A stretch of DNA of 34,604 nucleotides from Synechococcales cyanobacterium bin31.maxbin.ball.101 (GCA_013298165.1 JAAFJU010000038.1:1-34604), one strand, 5' to 3'; numbered from the stretch's first letter, positions 1 through 9,142 are shown. Notes: generated by a model not told the origin, from the sequence alone. Translations and numbers: made by a program.

Positions 1-56
1 TGCAAGACGATCTTGCTCTTAAATTCTGCGGTGTATTGACGACGTTTTCCACTCAT
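1..56 (-). CDS. IS3-family transposase OrfA, N-terminal fragment (cut by window edge)
   Basis: Eighteen complete codons and part of a nineteenth are visible. They read MSGKRRQYTAEFKSKIVL, the usual opening of IS3/IS911-type OrfA (a KRRxYTxEFKxxxV helix that starts the helix-turn-helix DNA-binding domain). A strong GGGAGGGA ribosome-binding site lies just upstream of the ATG at 56, between it and the IS end. In this family OrfA is joined to the DDE catalytic OrfB by a programmed -1 frameshift; that part is outside the window. Confidence 0.8.
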   Translation of the reverse strand, partial: MSGKRRQYTAEFKSKIVL

Positions 57-120
57 GATGTTGTCCCTCCCTTGGAACAAGAATACTACTCTTAGTATCC
101 TGTCCGAAAGTTGGGGGTCA
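1..120 (-). mobile_element. IS3-family insertion sequence, end fragment
   Basis: Read on the minus strand from position 120, the element begins TGACCCCCAACTTTCGGACA, a 5'-TG terminus typical of IS3-family inverted repeats. About 64 bp further in, a transposase OrfA starts (ATG at 56). The host sensor gene is intact from 601 down to about 121 and changes abruptly at 120, so 120 is taken as the element boundary. The rest of the element and its other end lie left of the window, so the target-site duplication cannot be checked. The family assignment rests on the OrfA N-terminus and the end sequence. Confidence 0.75.
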
Positions 121-601
121 CTTCAATCTTCTTTTGGTCGTTGTAGAGATCCCCACGCAATAATGCCACGGCTTTTTCCCGTTTTCCCTGACGGACCCAC
201 TCAAATGACTGAGACTCCATTTCGACCAGCTTCAGGTTGGCGGCATCGGTAATGCTGGTAATGCTTATGTCGTAGGCGTCAGGTGCGAGTTTAATGGATT
301 CTTTGATGGCGGCATCGAGTTGCGGCTCGAATTTTTTATATCGCTCTTCCCAATGGGTTTCGCCCGTGGCTGCATTCATCTGGGCCGACATCGTGAGAAC
401 TTCGTCTAAATAAACGATCGTCCCCATGATTTTTTGAAGATGTAGATCGGAGACAATGACCCGATTGAAATTTTGATAGACATTCCAAGCATTTAATCCC
501 AGTGGGAAAAACAGCATGAATGTCAGTAAAATAGTCAAAAAAACAGCAGAAACTGGACGATTTCTGAGTCTATTGACGATCGGGAATAGCATTTTAGACA
601 T
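92..601 (-). pseudogene. Membrane sensor/signalling protein, N-terminal part, disrupted by an IS
   Basis: Residues 1 to about 160 are native. A short basic N-terminus is followed by one membrane segment at about residues 17-38 (VFLTILLTFMLFFPLGL) and then a helical extracytoplasmic sensor region. That region contains YLDEVLTMSAQM, YKKFEPQLDAAI and DAANLKLVEMESQSFE, a pattern I know from the N-termini of cyanobacterial PAS/GGDEF or histidine-kinase proteins, where it ends in a (D/E)xYxxQKxIY motif. Here the frame reads LYNDQKKIE and then runs into insertion-sequence DNA at 120, giving a foreign tail and a stop at 92. The output domain is missing from the window, so the type of signalling protein cannot be stated. 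The remaining product would be a membrane-anchored sensor stub with no output domain. Confidence 0.7.
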
Positions 602-718
602 AGAGCAAATTTCAAATTTGAGACTTCATAACCAGACCTAAACACAGGGTACAAGAATTGACGGTTTTTCCTATTGTTCCCTATTTAAATCTGAACGTGA
701 CAAGGCCATTGGATCTGC

Positions 719-1612
719 TTAATCCCATTCGCCCGATCGTTCTCCCAATTGCATCCAGTCAACACATTGCTGCATTGCCGATCGCATTTCCATCTGTGTT
801 GCATGAAATCGCCGTCCATGTCCTGGCAAGATCCATTCGAAATCATAGGCTTGCAATCGTTTCATGGATTCGATTTGGATTTCCCAGGAGTACCAGCAGG
901 CTTCCTTAAAGCCGACTAAATGCCCTTGGCGCTTGGAATAGGCAAGGTGATCCCCGCTGAACAGGTATTGATGTTGATAGAGCAGGACGGTGTGACCTTG
1001 GGTATGTCCGGGGACGGTGAGGATTAGTAAATCATCTGCCAATTGAAATGGATCTGAGCCGACGAGTTTTTGCTCAATGGCTTGCGTGCCACTATTGACT
1101 TCATCTGCATGTAAAATTCGATCGCACCCGAACCGATCGTACCACTGCGCATGGTCGGCTACATCATCCCGATGGGTTAAGTACAGCCATTTTACGCCCC
1201 CCAAGGCATCAATTTGTTTGGCTAGGGGTGCGGAGAATCGCGGAGAATCTACTAAGACATTTCCGTCTGGACGCACAATCAAATAACTCGCGGCTCCGAA
1301 GGAACTTTCGGCATGGTAGCCACAGTGATAGATATTCTCATCCACCAAAATCGGAAAGGTTTCCTGGACGGCTTTAATGGTTTTTGGCGGAGAGAGGGTG
1401 CCGATCGATGCGGTTGGGCAGGAGAGTAATGCCTGTAATGCCCGAGTGGTAGCGGTTTCGGAGGCTGGCTGGTGGATGACGGCGGATTGACCGTTGAGCC
1501 GATCGAAGGTTTCTGGGGCCATCCAGCGGCAGGTGTCACAGTCAATACAGGTGCGATCGACGTAAAATTCGCCTGCGGTATTTTCGTCCCGACGTTGATT
1601 GATATGAGCCAC
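719..1612 (-). CDS. Ferredoxin-like [Fe-S] domain fused to an MBL-fold metallo-hydrolase
   Basis: The N-terminus carries CxxCxxC (CIDCDTC, residues about 22-28) and a fourth Cys in SCP at about 65, the ligand pattern of a single-cluster ferredoxin domain. A metallo-beta-lactamase fold follows, with motifs THRDDVADH (about 146-154), GHTQGH (about 202-207), SGDHLA (about 219-224) and a late PGHG. The canonical HxHxDH reads HRDDVADH, so the second His is replaced by Asp. The substrate is unknown; the family includes glyoxalase II-like and flavodiiron-related hydrolases, and cyanobacteria commonly carry this fusion. I prefer the GTG at 1612 because GAGGG sits 7 nt upstream; a TTG at 1630 would add six residues. 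It lies 101 bp downstream of the COG2509 gene, separated by a 20-bp tandem repeat. Confidence 0.85.
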   Translation of the reverse strand: MAHINQRRDENTAGEFYVDRTCIDCDTCRWMAPETFDRLNGQSAVIHQPASETATTRALQALLSCPTASIGTLSPPKTIKAVQETFPILVDENIYHCGYHAESSFGAASYLIVRPDGNVLVDSPRFSAPLAKQIDALGGVKWLYLTHRDDVADHAQWYDRFGCDRILHADEVNSGTQAIEQKLVGSDPFQLADDLLILTVPGHTQGHTVLLYQHQYLFSGDHLAYSKRQGHLVGFKEACWYSWEIQIESMKRLQAYDFEWILPGHGRRFHATQMEMRSAMQQCVDWMQLGERSGEWD

Positions 1613-1651
1613 ACCAAAACCCTCGATCAATTGCTTTTCTAGCTCAATTTA

Positions 1652-1720
1652 AGTCAAATATTATGTTTATTAGCCAAATATTGTTTTTGTTAATCAAATA
1701 TTATATTTATTAATCAAATT
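1652..1720. repeat. 20-bp AT-rich tandem repeat, about 3.5 units
   Basis: Units at 1652-1671, 1672-1691, 1692-1711 and a partial unit from 1712 follow the pattern (A/G)(A/G)(T/C)CAAATATTxTxTTTxTT. Units 1 and 3 differ by only two bases. The array fills the gap between the two minus-strand genes, and the stop codon of the upstream flavoprotein gene (1714-1716) lies in the partial unit. It contains no obvious hairpin. Confidence 0.85.
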
Positions 1721-3330
1721 GAGATCATGAATTGCGCCACCGCCTCTGCAACTCGGATCCCATCAATCCCCGCTGACAAAATGCCGCCCGCATATCCAGC
1801 GCCTTCTCCCGCTGGGAAAAGCCCCACGGTATTCAGGCTTTGAAACTGGTCATTGCGCTTAATCCGAATGGGTGAGGAGGTTCTGGTTTCAACGCCCGTC
1901 AGCACCGCATCCTCCATGGCAAACCCTCGAATCTGCCGATCGAACGCCGGAATCGCCTCTCGCAGCGCCTCGATCGCAAACCCCGGCAAACAGTCACTCA
2001 AATCCCCCAATCGCACCCCCGGCTTATAACTCGGCACCACTGACCCAAACGCTGTCGAAGCTTTTCCTGCCAAAAAATCTCCCACTAACTGTCCCGGAGC
2101 CTCATAGCTCCCACCTCCCCGTTCAAAGGCCCGCACTTCTAATTCCCGCTGCAAAGCCATTCCAGCCAGCGGACTTCCGGGATAATCTTCTGGCGTAATT
2201 CCGACGACGATCGCACTATTGGCATTCGACTCATCCCGCGCATACTCACTCATGCCATTTGTGACCAAACGTCCCGGCTCAGAAGCCGCCGCCACCACCT
2301 TGCCCCCTGGACACATACAGAAACTATAAACCGCCCGCCCATTCTCACAGTGATGCACCAACTTATAATCCGCCGCCCCGAGCAGTTCATGACCCGCCTG
2401 TGGACCAAACCGACAATCATCAATCAATCCCTGGGGATGCTCTACTCGAAACCCGATCGCAAAGGGTTTCGCTTCTACAAAGACGCCCCGATCGTACAGC
2501 ATCTCAAAGGTATCTCTGGCACTATGCCCCACCGCCAACACCACACAGCGCGCCGCCAAAAACTCCCCATTCGCCAACTGCACGCCTCGCATTTGTCCTT
2601 GGCCTGAGTTGTCACGATCGATGTCCACATCCACCACCCGCGACTCAAACCGAACTTCTCCGCCCAAACGCAAAATCTCCTCTCGCATCCGCTGCACAAT
2701 CTTCACCAATCGATAGGTGCCAATATGGGGTTTATTCACGTATAAAATCTCATCACTCGCCCCCGCCGCCACCAACTCCTCCAACACCTTCCGGCCATAA
2801 TGCTGCGGATCGCCCACGCGACTATAGAGTTTCCCATCCGAAAACGTCCCCGCCCCGCCTTCTCCAAACTGCGCATTCGACTCTGGATTCAATCGACCCT
2901 TCACCCAAAACCCAAAGGTATCCACACTCCGATCGCGCACCGCTTTTCCGCGTTCCAACACGATCGGACGTAGTCCCATCTGCGCCAACAACAACGCCGC
3001 AAACATCCCACAGGGACCCATCCCAATGACCACAGGCCGTTCCGCGATCGGCTCCGTCAAACTCACCACAGGCTTATAGCGCATATCCGGCGCTTCAAAA
3101 ATCTGCGAGTTTTTCTTAAACCGTTTCAGCAAAGACTTTTCATTCTTAACGGCCACATCTACGACATAAACGAGAACGATCGCGCCTCGTTTCCGCGCAT
3201 CATAGCTGCGCTTAAAAACCACCATCTCCAACAGATCCCCATCCCCAATCTGCAACCGTCGCAAAACCGCCGATCGCAACTCCCCCTCCGCATGGTCTAG
3301 CGGCAACTTGATCTCAGTAAGTCTCAACAT
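1714..3330 (-). CDS. FAD-dependent dehydrogenase of the COG2509 family
   Basis: A 538-residue flavoprotein. The N-terminal about 90 residues (MLRLTEIKLPLDH... KRSYDARKRG) form the small alpha/beta domain typical of this family. A dinucleotide-binding motif VIGMGPCGMFAALLLA and a GDAGxG-like late motif (AGEGAGYAGGI) bind FAD. The family, widespread and poorly characterised, resembles geranylgeranyl-reductase/HI0933-type flavoproteins; its substrate is unknown. The ATG at 3330 matches the family start and has AGGG just upstream; a TTG at 3342 in the same frame is less likely. It lies downstream of purF on the same strand, 150 bp away, with a palindromic repeat between them. Confidence 0.85.
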   Translation of the reverse strand: MLRLTEIKLPLDHAEGELRSAVLRRLQIGDGDLLEMVVFKRSYDARKRGAIVLVYVVDVAVKNEKSLLKRFKKNSQIFEAPDMRYKPVVSLTEPIAERPVVIGMGPCGMFAALLLAQMGLRPIVLERGKAVRDRSVDTFGFWVKGRLNPESNAQFGEGGAGTFSDGKLYSRVGDPQHYGRKVLEELVAAGASDEILYVNKPHIGTYRLVKIVQRMREEILRLGGEVRFESRVVDVDIDRDNSGQGQMRGVQLANGEFLAARCVVLAVGHSARDTFEMLYDRGVFVEAKPFAIGFRVEHPQGLIDDCRFGPQAGHELLGAADYKLVHHCENGRAVYSFCMCPGGKVVAAASEPGRLVTNGMSEYARDESNANSAIVVGITPEDYPGSPLAGMALQRELEVRAFERGGGSYEAPGQLVGDFLAGKASTAFGSVVPSYKPGVRLGDLSDCLPGFAIEALREAIPAFDRQIRGFAMEDAVLTGVETRTSSPIRIKRNDQFQSLNTVGLFPAGEGAGYAGGILSAGIDGIRVAEAVAQFMISI

Positions 3331-3380
3331 AGCCCTAAACAAAACCTAAAAAACAAAACCCACCCCAACCACCCCCGTAA

Positions 3381-3405
3381 GATGCGTTAAGCGAAGCAAC
3401 GCATC
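3381..3405. repeat. Dispersed palindrome, copy 1 (GATGCGTT / AACGCATC)
   Basis: A perfect 8-bp inverted repeat, GATGCGTT and AACGCATC, encloses AAGCGAAGC. A second copy at 6422-6446 has the same loop but GATGGGTT/AACCCATG arms. It lies in the gap between purF and the COG2509 flavoprotein gene. Confidence 0.85.
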
Positions 3406-3479
3406 TTTTACCAACCACTCCTCCCATCACCCGCATCTCTCCGATCGCCCCCACCCCCCAGGGCGCGGAAAGCGCGCCC

Positions 3480-4979
3480 CTATACCCCTGCCGTCTCCAA
3501 CATCAACTTCGATCGCTTCAACACCTCCGGAATCTCGATCGGATACTTCCCATCAAAACAAGCCGAACAAAAATGTCCCGTATCCTGATGCGTCGTCTCC
3601 AACATCCCCATCAACGACAAATACCCCAACGAATCCGCCCCAATCTGCTTCCCAATCTCCTCCACCGTCTTCGTCGCCCCGATCAAATGATCCTGACTAT
3701 CCGTATCAATCCCATAAAAACAAGGATGCGTCACCGGAGGCGAAGAAATCCGCATATGCACCTCCGTCGCCCCCGCATCCCTCAACGCCTTCACAATCTT
3801 CCGACTCGTCGTCCCCCGCACAATAGAATCATCCACAATAATCACCCGCTTCCCCTTCAACACATCCTTCAACGGATTCAACTTCATCCTTATCCCAGCT
3901 TCGCGCATCGACTGCGTCGGCTGAATAAACGTCCGTCCCACATAGCGATTTTTAATCAACCCCTCCGCATAGGGAATCCCCGACTCCTGCGAAAACCCGA
4001 TCGCCGCAGGCACCCCCGAATCTGGCACCGCAATCACAATATCCGCATCCACCGTAGACTCCCGCGCCAACTGCCGCCCAATCCGCATCCGATAGGTATA
4101 CAACGTCTCATCATTCACCAAACTATCCGGACGCGCAAAATAGATCATCTCAAAAATGCACAACTTCCGATCGAGCGTCCCCGTCCACCGCAGCGACGTA
4201 ATCCCCTCCGCCGTAATACAAACCAACTCACCCGGCTCCACCTCCCGGACATAACTCGCCCCAATAATATCCAACCCACAGGTCTCCGACGCCAACACAT
4301 AGCGCATCGGCTCCAAATTCGACTCCCTCGGCAACACCCCAATCACCAACGGGCGCACCCCACTCGAATCCCGCGTCCCATACAGCGCCCCCGGCGTCCC
4401 AATCACCAGACTAAACGCCCCGATCGCCCGCTTACAAGCCATCACGATCGCCTCCGTCCAATCCGCCCCGTCTTCTACGGCCTCCCCGATCGCCACCGCC
4501 ACCATCTCCGAATCCGTCGTCGTCAACAGACTATGCTTCCGCGCCAACAGCTCAGCCTGCAATATCGCCGTATTAACCAAATTTCCATTATGGGCCAGCG
4601 CCAAGGGTCCCTTACTCGTCTTCACCACCGCAGGCTGGGCATTCACCACCCGACTCGAACCTGTTGTTGAATATCGGGTATGCCCCACCGCCATCGAACC
4701 CGGCAGCGTCGCCAAAATCGTGTCATTAAAAACCTGAGACACCAGGCCCATATCTTTATGTAAGTGGACATTGCCATCATCATCAAACGTCGCAATCCCC
4801 GCCGACTCCTGCCCCCGATGCTGCAGCGCAAACAGCCCAAAATATGCTAGCTTCGCCGTCTCCTTATCCCCCGGCGAAAACACCCCGAAAACCCCGCAGG
4901 CTTCCTCAGGCTTATCCGGGCGATCGTCCATAGCAGCGTCCAGAATGGAAAACTCACACAATTCTTCAGTCGGCAGCAT
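3480..4979 (-). CDS. purF: Amidophosphoribosyltransferase
   Basis: First committed enzyme of purine synthesis: PRPP plus glutamine give 5-phosphoribosylamine. The Ntn-hydrolase glutaminase domain starts at Cys28 (EEACGVFG), which follows a cleavable propeptide of 27 residues. The phosphoribosyltransferase domain has the PRPP loop VIIVDDSIVRGTTS. Four cysteines in KLCIFEMIYF, HPCFYGI and HFCSACFDG match the [4Fe-4S] ligands of the Bacillus-type enzyme, so this is the oxygen-sensitive, cluster-bearing class. The length of 499 aa is normal. The ATG at 4979 allows the propeptide. It lies 57 bp downstream of rarA on the same strand. Confidence 0.97.
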   Translation of the reverse strand: MLPTEELCEFSILDAAMDDRPDKPEEACGVFGVFSPGDKETAKLAYFGLFALQHRGQESAGIATFDDDGNVHLHKDMGLVSQVFNDTILATLPGSMAVGHTRYSTTGSSRVVNAQPAVVKTSKGPLALAHNGNLVNTAILQAELLARKHSLLTTTDSEMVAVAIGEAVEDGADWTEAIVMACKRAIGAFSLVIGTPGALYGTRDSSGVRPLVIGVLPRESNLEPMRYVLASETCGLDIIGASYVREVEPGELVCITAEGITSLRWTGTLDRKLCIFEMIYFARPDSLVNDETLYTYRMRIGRQLARESTVDADIVIAVPDSGVPAAIGFSQESGIPYAEGLIKNRYVGRTFIQPTQSMREAGIRMKLNPLKDVLKGKRVIIVDDSIVRGTTSRKIVKALRDAGATEVHMRISSPPVTHPCFYGIDTDSQDHLIGATKTVEEIGKQIGADSLGYLSLMGMLETTHQDTGHFCSACFDGKYPIEIPEVLKRSKLMLETAGV

Positions 4980-5036
4980 AAAGAAAGTCCTAAGGATATC
5001 CAGTAAGAAAATCTCAGTATAGGGGTTAAGGATCTC

Positions 5037-6383
5037 CTAAAGATCCCCCGAATCAAGAGATTTTTTCAAACTTCTCTCCCGACATCTCGCCAACCGCCGC
5101 AAAATCTCCAACTCCTCCCCCTGATCAGACGGCTGATAAAACACCCGCCCCACCAGCGAATCCGGCAAATACTGCTGCTCCACCCAATGCCCTTCAAAAT
5201 CATGGGGATTCACATATCCCACCCCATCCCCCAAGCCTTCCTGATCTCGACTTTTATCGCGCAACGGACCCGGCACCTCGTAGGACTGCTCCTGCTCCAC
5301 CACCGCCAACGCCTCAAAAAAGCCCTTCACACTATTCGACTTCGCACAGGTCGCCAGATACAGCGCTGCCTGCGCCAACGGATAGCGTCCCTCCGGCATC
5401 CCGACCCGATCGAACGCCATCGCACAGCTATTCACCACCCCGATCGCCTGCGGCTGCGCCAACCCCACATCCTCCCCCGCAAAAATCAACATCCGCCGAA
5501 AAATGAATCTTGGATCCTCCCCTGCATAGACCATCTTGGCTAACCAATACATCGCTGCATCCGGATCACTTCCCCGCAAGCTTTTAATAAAAGCGCTAAT
5601 TGTATCAAAATGTGCATCACCCTCCTTATCATAAAAAACAGCCCGCTGTTGAATCGACTCCTCCGCGATCGCCAACGTAATCCGAATCACCCCATCCTCA
5701 TCTCGAACAGTGGTTAAAACCGACAACTCCAACGCATTTAACAATGCCCTTGCGTCACCATTTGCAATATTTGCCAAATGCTCCAACGCCTCGTCATCCA
5801 GCCTCACCGATCGTTTGCCATATCCCCGATCGCAATCCTTCAGAGCCATTTGTGCAATCCACTTCAAATCCTCTACTTCAAGTGGCTTGAGGAGAAACAA
5901 CCGCGATCGGCTCACCAGCGCCTTATTCACCTCAAAATAAGGATTTTCCGTCGTCGCTCCGATCAATACCACCGTCCCATTTTCCACCCAAGGCAGCAGT
6001 GCATCCTGCTGCGACTTATTAAACCGATGCACCTCATCCACAAACAAAATCGTCTTTTGTTGAAATTGCCCGCGTCTATCCTGCGCCACCTGCACCGCAT
6101 CTCGAATCGCCTGTACCCCCGACAGCACTGCATTAATCGAAATAAAATGTGCCCGCGTCGTATTTGCAATAATCCGAGCCAACGTCGTCTTCCCCGTCCC
6201 TGGCGGCCCATAAAACAATAAAGACGACAACTGATCTGCCTGAATCGCCCGTCTCAGCAAACGACCTTCCCCCACGATCGCCCCTTGTCCCACAAACTCC
6301 TCCAGCGATCGAGGCCGCATCCGATCGGCCAAAGGAGCCTCCGCCTCCACCAAAGTCTCACGATGATAATCAAACAAATCCAT
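5037..6383 (-). CDS. rarA: Replication-associated recombination protein A (RarA/MgsA AAA+ ATPase)
   Basis: A clamp-loader-like AAA+ ATPase acting at stalled replication forks. Walker A GPPGTGKTT lies at about residues 59-67, Walker B in ILFVDEVHRFNKSQQD, and sensor 1 in IGATTENPYFE. The C-terminal tetramerisation region (FIKSLRGSDPDAAMYWLAKM and following) is intact. The frame stays open upstream to 6500, but the extra 39 residues run through a dispersed palindrome and CGATCGATCG repeats and look non-native. MDLFDYHRE at 6383 is the family start, with a G-rich ribosome-binding site upstream; 6386 is also possible. Length is 448 aa. Confidence 0.93.
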   Translation of the reverse strand: MDLFDYHRETLVEAEAPLADRMRPRSLEEFVGQGAIVGEGRLLRRAIQADQLSSLLFYGPPGTGKTTLARIIANTTRAHFISINAVLSGVQAIRDAVQVAQDRRGQFQQKTILFVDEVHRFNKSQQDALLPWVENGTVVLIGATTENPYFEVNKALVSRSRLFLLKPLEVEDLKWIAQMALKDCDRGYGKRSVRLDDEALEHLANIANGDARALLNALELSVLTTVRDEDGVIRITLAIAEESIQQRAVFYDKEGDAHFDTISAFIKSLRGSDPDAAMYWLAKMVYAGEDPRFIFRRMLIFAGEDVGLAQPQAIGVVNSCAMAFDRVGMPEGRYPLAQAALYLATCAKSNSVKGFFEALAVVEQEQSYEVPGPLRDKSRDQEGLGDGVGYVNPHDFEGHWVEQQYLPDSLVGRVFYQPSDQGEELEILRRLARCRERSLKKSLDSGDL

Positions 6384-6421
6384 CATCCCACCCCCCCAAA
6401 ACGAAGCCCCCGTCCACGTAG

Positions 6422-6446
6422 GATGGGTTAAGCGAAGCAACCCATG
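6422..6446. repeat. Dispersed palindrome, copy 2 (GATGGGTT / AACCCATG)
   Basis: It shares the loop AAGCGAAGC with the copy at 3381-3405. The arms are GATGGGTT and AACCCATG: the C-to-G change in the left arm is matched by G-to-C in the right arm, while the last base of the arm is unpaired. It lies just upstream of rarA. Confidence 0.85.
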
Positions 6447-6465
6447 CGGACCATCCCCGCAATCA

Positions 6466-6541
6466 ACGATCGATCGCCAAAAACGATCGATCGCAATCAA
6501 TCAACCCAAAAACGATCGATCGCCCAAAAACGATCGATCGC
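6466..6541. repeat. Cluster of four ACGATCGATCGC repeats
   Basis: Identical 12-mers ACGATCGATCGC start at 6466, 6483, 6512 and 6530, mostly separated by short C/A-rich spacers such as CAAAA. They fill the space between the end of acnB (6551) and the region upstream of rarA. The unit is a self-complementary HIP1-like sequence (overlapping CGATCG sites), so the cluster could also fold into hairpins between units. Confidence 0.85.
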
Positions 6542-6550
6542 CTAACAAAC

Positions 6551-9142
6551 CTACAAACTAGCCGCCAACCGAGCCTCATCCTCCCTAGACACAACCCGCC
6601 CCTCATCCTCAAACCCAACGATCGTATCAAAATTCAAATACTGATACACCTCATCAGCCCCCTTACTCAACCGATCGCCCACGATCGCAATATACTCCTG
6701 CGGCGTCGGCAACTTCCCAAGCAGCGCACAAGCCGCCGCCAGTTCCGCAGACCCGAGGTATACCTGTGCCCCCTTACCCATCCGGTTATTGAAATTCCGG
6801 GTTGAAGTCGAGAACACCGTAGTATTGTCCTCAACACGAGCTTGGTTGCCCATGCAAAGCGAACAGCCGGGAACTTCCGTACGAGCTTTGACGCTTTCGA
6901 GGATGTCATAAATCCCTTCTTTACGCAGTTGCTCCGCGTCCATCCGCGTCGGCGGTGCGACCCATAGGCGAACCCCTTGCAGTTCCGGTTGTCCTTCTAA
7001 GACTTTCGCAGCGGCGCGGTAGTGACCAATATTCGTCATACAGGAGCCAATGAAGACTTCCTGAATTGGATCGCCCGCCACATCAGACAGCGTTTTGATA
7101 TTGTCCGGATCATTGGGAGCCGCAACGATCGGTTCCGTAATCTGATTCAAATCAATCTCAATGATGTCGGCATATTCCGCATCCGGATCAGCCGTCATCA
7201 GCACCGGATTCGCCAACCATTCTTCCATTTTGCGAACGCGACGGAGAATGGTACGCGGATCGCCATAGCCACGGGCGACCATGTTTTTCAACAATGCAAC
7301 GTTAGAGCGCAAATATTCACTAACGGTTTCAACGGAGAGAGCGATCGTAGAACCCGCCGCCGATCGTTCCGCCGTCGCATCCGTCAGTTCAAACGCTTGC
7401 TCTAGCTTCAAATCGGGCAAGCCTTCCATCTCAATGATGCGTCCCGAGAACACGTTAATTTTGTTCTCCTTCGACACCGTGAGTTTGCCTTGCTGGATGG
7501 CAACGTAAGGAATCGCATTCACGACATCGCGCAACGTAATTCCCGGCTGCAATTCACCTTTAAACCGCACCAACACCGACTCCGGCATATCCAACGGCAT
7601 CGCCCCAAGCGCAGCAGCAAACGCTACCAAGCCAGAACCAGCCGGGAACGAAATCCCCAACGGGAATCGCGTATGGGAATCGCCACCTGTGCCAACGGTA
7701 TCGGGCAAGAGCATCCGATTCAACCAAGAGTGAATAATGCCATCACCGGGACGCAATGAAACGCCACCGCGATTATTCATGAAATCGGGAAGTTCCGCAT
7801 GGGTGGCGAGATCCACGGGTTTCGGATAAGCCGCTGTGTGGCAGAAACTTTGCATCACTAGATCCGCACTGAAGCCCAAGCAAGCGAGTTCCTTCAGCTC
7901 ATCCCGCGTCATCGGTCCAGTCGTATCTTGCGAACCCACGGTCGTAATGTGCGGTTCGCAGGAAATCCCCGGACGCACGCCCGCCACCCCGCAAGCTTTC
8001 CCAACCATCTTCTGCGCCAGCGTGAAGCCTTTGCCACCCGCCGCCTGGACCTGCGGACGCACAAACAGGTCACTAATGGGCAACCCGATCGCAGCCCGCG
8101 CCTTATCCGTCAACGTCCGCCCAATCAACAACGGAATCCGTCCACCTGCGCGCACTTCATCCAAAATCGTTTCAGGCTTCAACATAAACGTTGTCACCAC
8201 TTCACCGCTAGTGTTGGTAATAACACCTTCATAGGGATAGATGATAATGACATCGCCAGTGTTCATCTTCGCGACATCACATTCGATCGGCAACGCCCCC
8301 GAATCCTCTGCCGTATTAAAGAAAATCGGTGCAATCTTAGAGCCTAAAACAAACCCACCCGATCGCTTATTCGGCACAAACGGAATGTCATTCCCCATAT
8401 GCCACAACACCGAATTAATCGCCGACTTCCGCGAAGACCCCGTCCCCACAACATCCCCGACATAAGCCACCGGATGCCCCTTCTTCTTCAACTCAGTCAA
8501 CACTTCTAGCGAACCCGGCAACCGCGTCTCCAACATCGCCATGGCGTGCAACGGAATATCTGGGCGAGTCGTCGCATGGGTTGCAGGCGACAGGTCATCG
8601 GTATTGGTTTCACCGGGAACCTTGAACACCGTCACGGTAATCGATTCTGCTAATGTGGGTCGATCGGTAAACCACTTGGCATCCGCCCAAGCCTGCATCA
8701 CCGTCTTCGCATTGGCATTCCCCGCCTCCGCCAACTCATTCACATCATTAAACGCATCATAAACCAACAACGTTTTGCACAATGCTGTGGTAGCTGCTGT
8801 TGCGATCGCCCCATCACTCACCTGCATCAACTCAATCAAGGCGCTCACATTGTAGCCCCCCATCATCGTCCCCAGCAGTTCCACCGCATAAACAGGCGTC
8901 ACCAACGGACTCGTCGCACTACCTTTTGCAATCGCACTCAAGAACCCCGCCTTCACATACGCCGCCTGATCCACCCCCGGCGGAATCCGATCGCGCAGCA
9001 GCTCCACCAAAAATTCTTCTTCCCCATCGGGCGGGACTTTCAACAGTTCACACAGGTCAGCCGTTTGCTCGGCAGACAGCGGTAACGGGGGCACACCTTG
9101 GGCGGCGCGATCGGCAACATGCACACGATAAGCTTCTAGCAT
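6551..9142 (-). CDS. acnB: Bifunctional aconitate hydratase 2 / 2-methylisocitrate dehydratase
   Basis: TCA-cycle enzyme that interconverts citrate and isocitrate. Its 863 residues match the usual AcnB length of about 865. The AcnB order is visible: an N-terminal helical HEAT-like domain, the swivel domain with [13 protein letters not shown], then the catalytic core with [11 protein letters not shown] and the [4Fe-4S] cluster ligands in GSCMTN (Cys about 699) and CSLCMGNQ (about 760 and 763). The ATG at 9142 gives the standard MLEAYRxHV start. A GGGAGGA ribosome-binding site lies upstream. It is divergent from a small HicB gene. Confidence 0.97.
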   Translation of the reverse strand: MLEAYRVHVADRAAQGVPPLPLSAEQTADLCELLKVPPDGEEEFLVELLRDRIPPGVDQAAYVKAGFLSAIAKGSATSPLVTPVYAVELLGTMMGGYNVSALIELMQVSDGAIATAATTALCKTLLVYDAFNDVNELAEAGNANAKTVMQAWADAKWFTDRPTLAESITVTVFKVPGETNTDDLSPATHATTRPDIPLHAMAMLETRLPGSLEVLTELKKKGHPVAYVGDVVGTGSSRKSAINSVLWHMGNDIPFVPNKRSGGFVLGSKIAPIFFNTAEDSGALPIECDVAKMNTGDVIIIYPYEGVITNTSGEVVTTFMLKPETILDEVRAGGRIPLLIGRTLTDKARAAIGLPISDLFVRPQVQAAGGKGFTLAQKMVGKACGVAGVRPGISCEPHITTVGSQDTTGPMTRDELKELACLGFSADLVMQSFCHTAAYPKPVDLATHAELPDFMNNRGGVSLRPGDGIIHSWLNRMLLPDTVGTGGDSHTRFPLGISFPAGSGLVAFAAALGAMPLDMPESVLVRFKGELQPGITLRDVVNAIPYVAIQQGKLTVSKENKINVFSGRIIEMEGLPDLKLEQAFELTDATAERSAAGSTIALSVETVSEYLRSNVALLKNMVARGYGDPRTILRRVRKMEEWLANPVLMTADPDAEYADIIEIDLNQITEPIVAAPNDPDNIKTLSDVAGDPIQEVFIGSCMTNIGHYRAAAKVLEGQPELQGVRLWVAPPTRMDAEQLRKEGIYDILESVKARTEVPGCSLCMGNQARVEDNTTVFSTSTRNFNNRMGKGAQVYLGSAELAAACALLGKLPTPQEYIAIVGDRLSKGADEVYQYLNFDTIVGFEDEGRVVSREDEARLAASL

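Noticed and set aside
3458-3480. GGGCGCGGAAAGCGCGCCC hairpin as the purF terminator
   Set aside because: The stem is good but no T-run follows on the minus strand; it may be another dispersed GC-rich repeat, so it was not called.
3573-4670. Long plus-strand open frame opposite purF (365 codons)
   Set aside because: It is rich in Arg, His and Pro as expected for the reverse complement of a C-rich third-position gene; purF on the minus strand explains the sequence fully.
6384-6500. N-terminal extension of RarA by 39 residues
   Set aside because: The extension is encoded by a dispersed palindrome and CGATCGATCG repeats; the family starts at MDLFDY.
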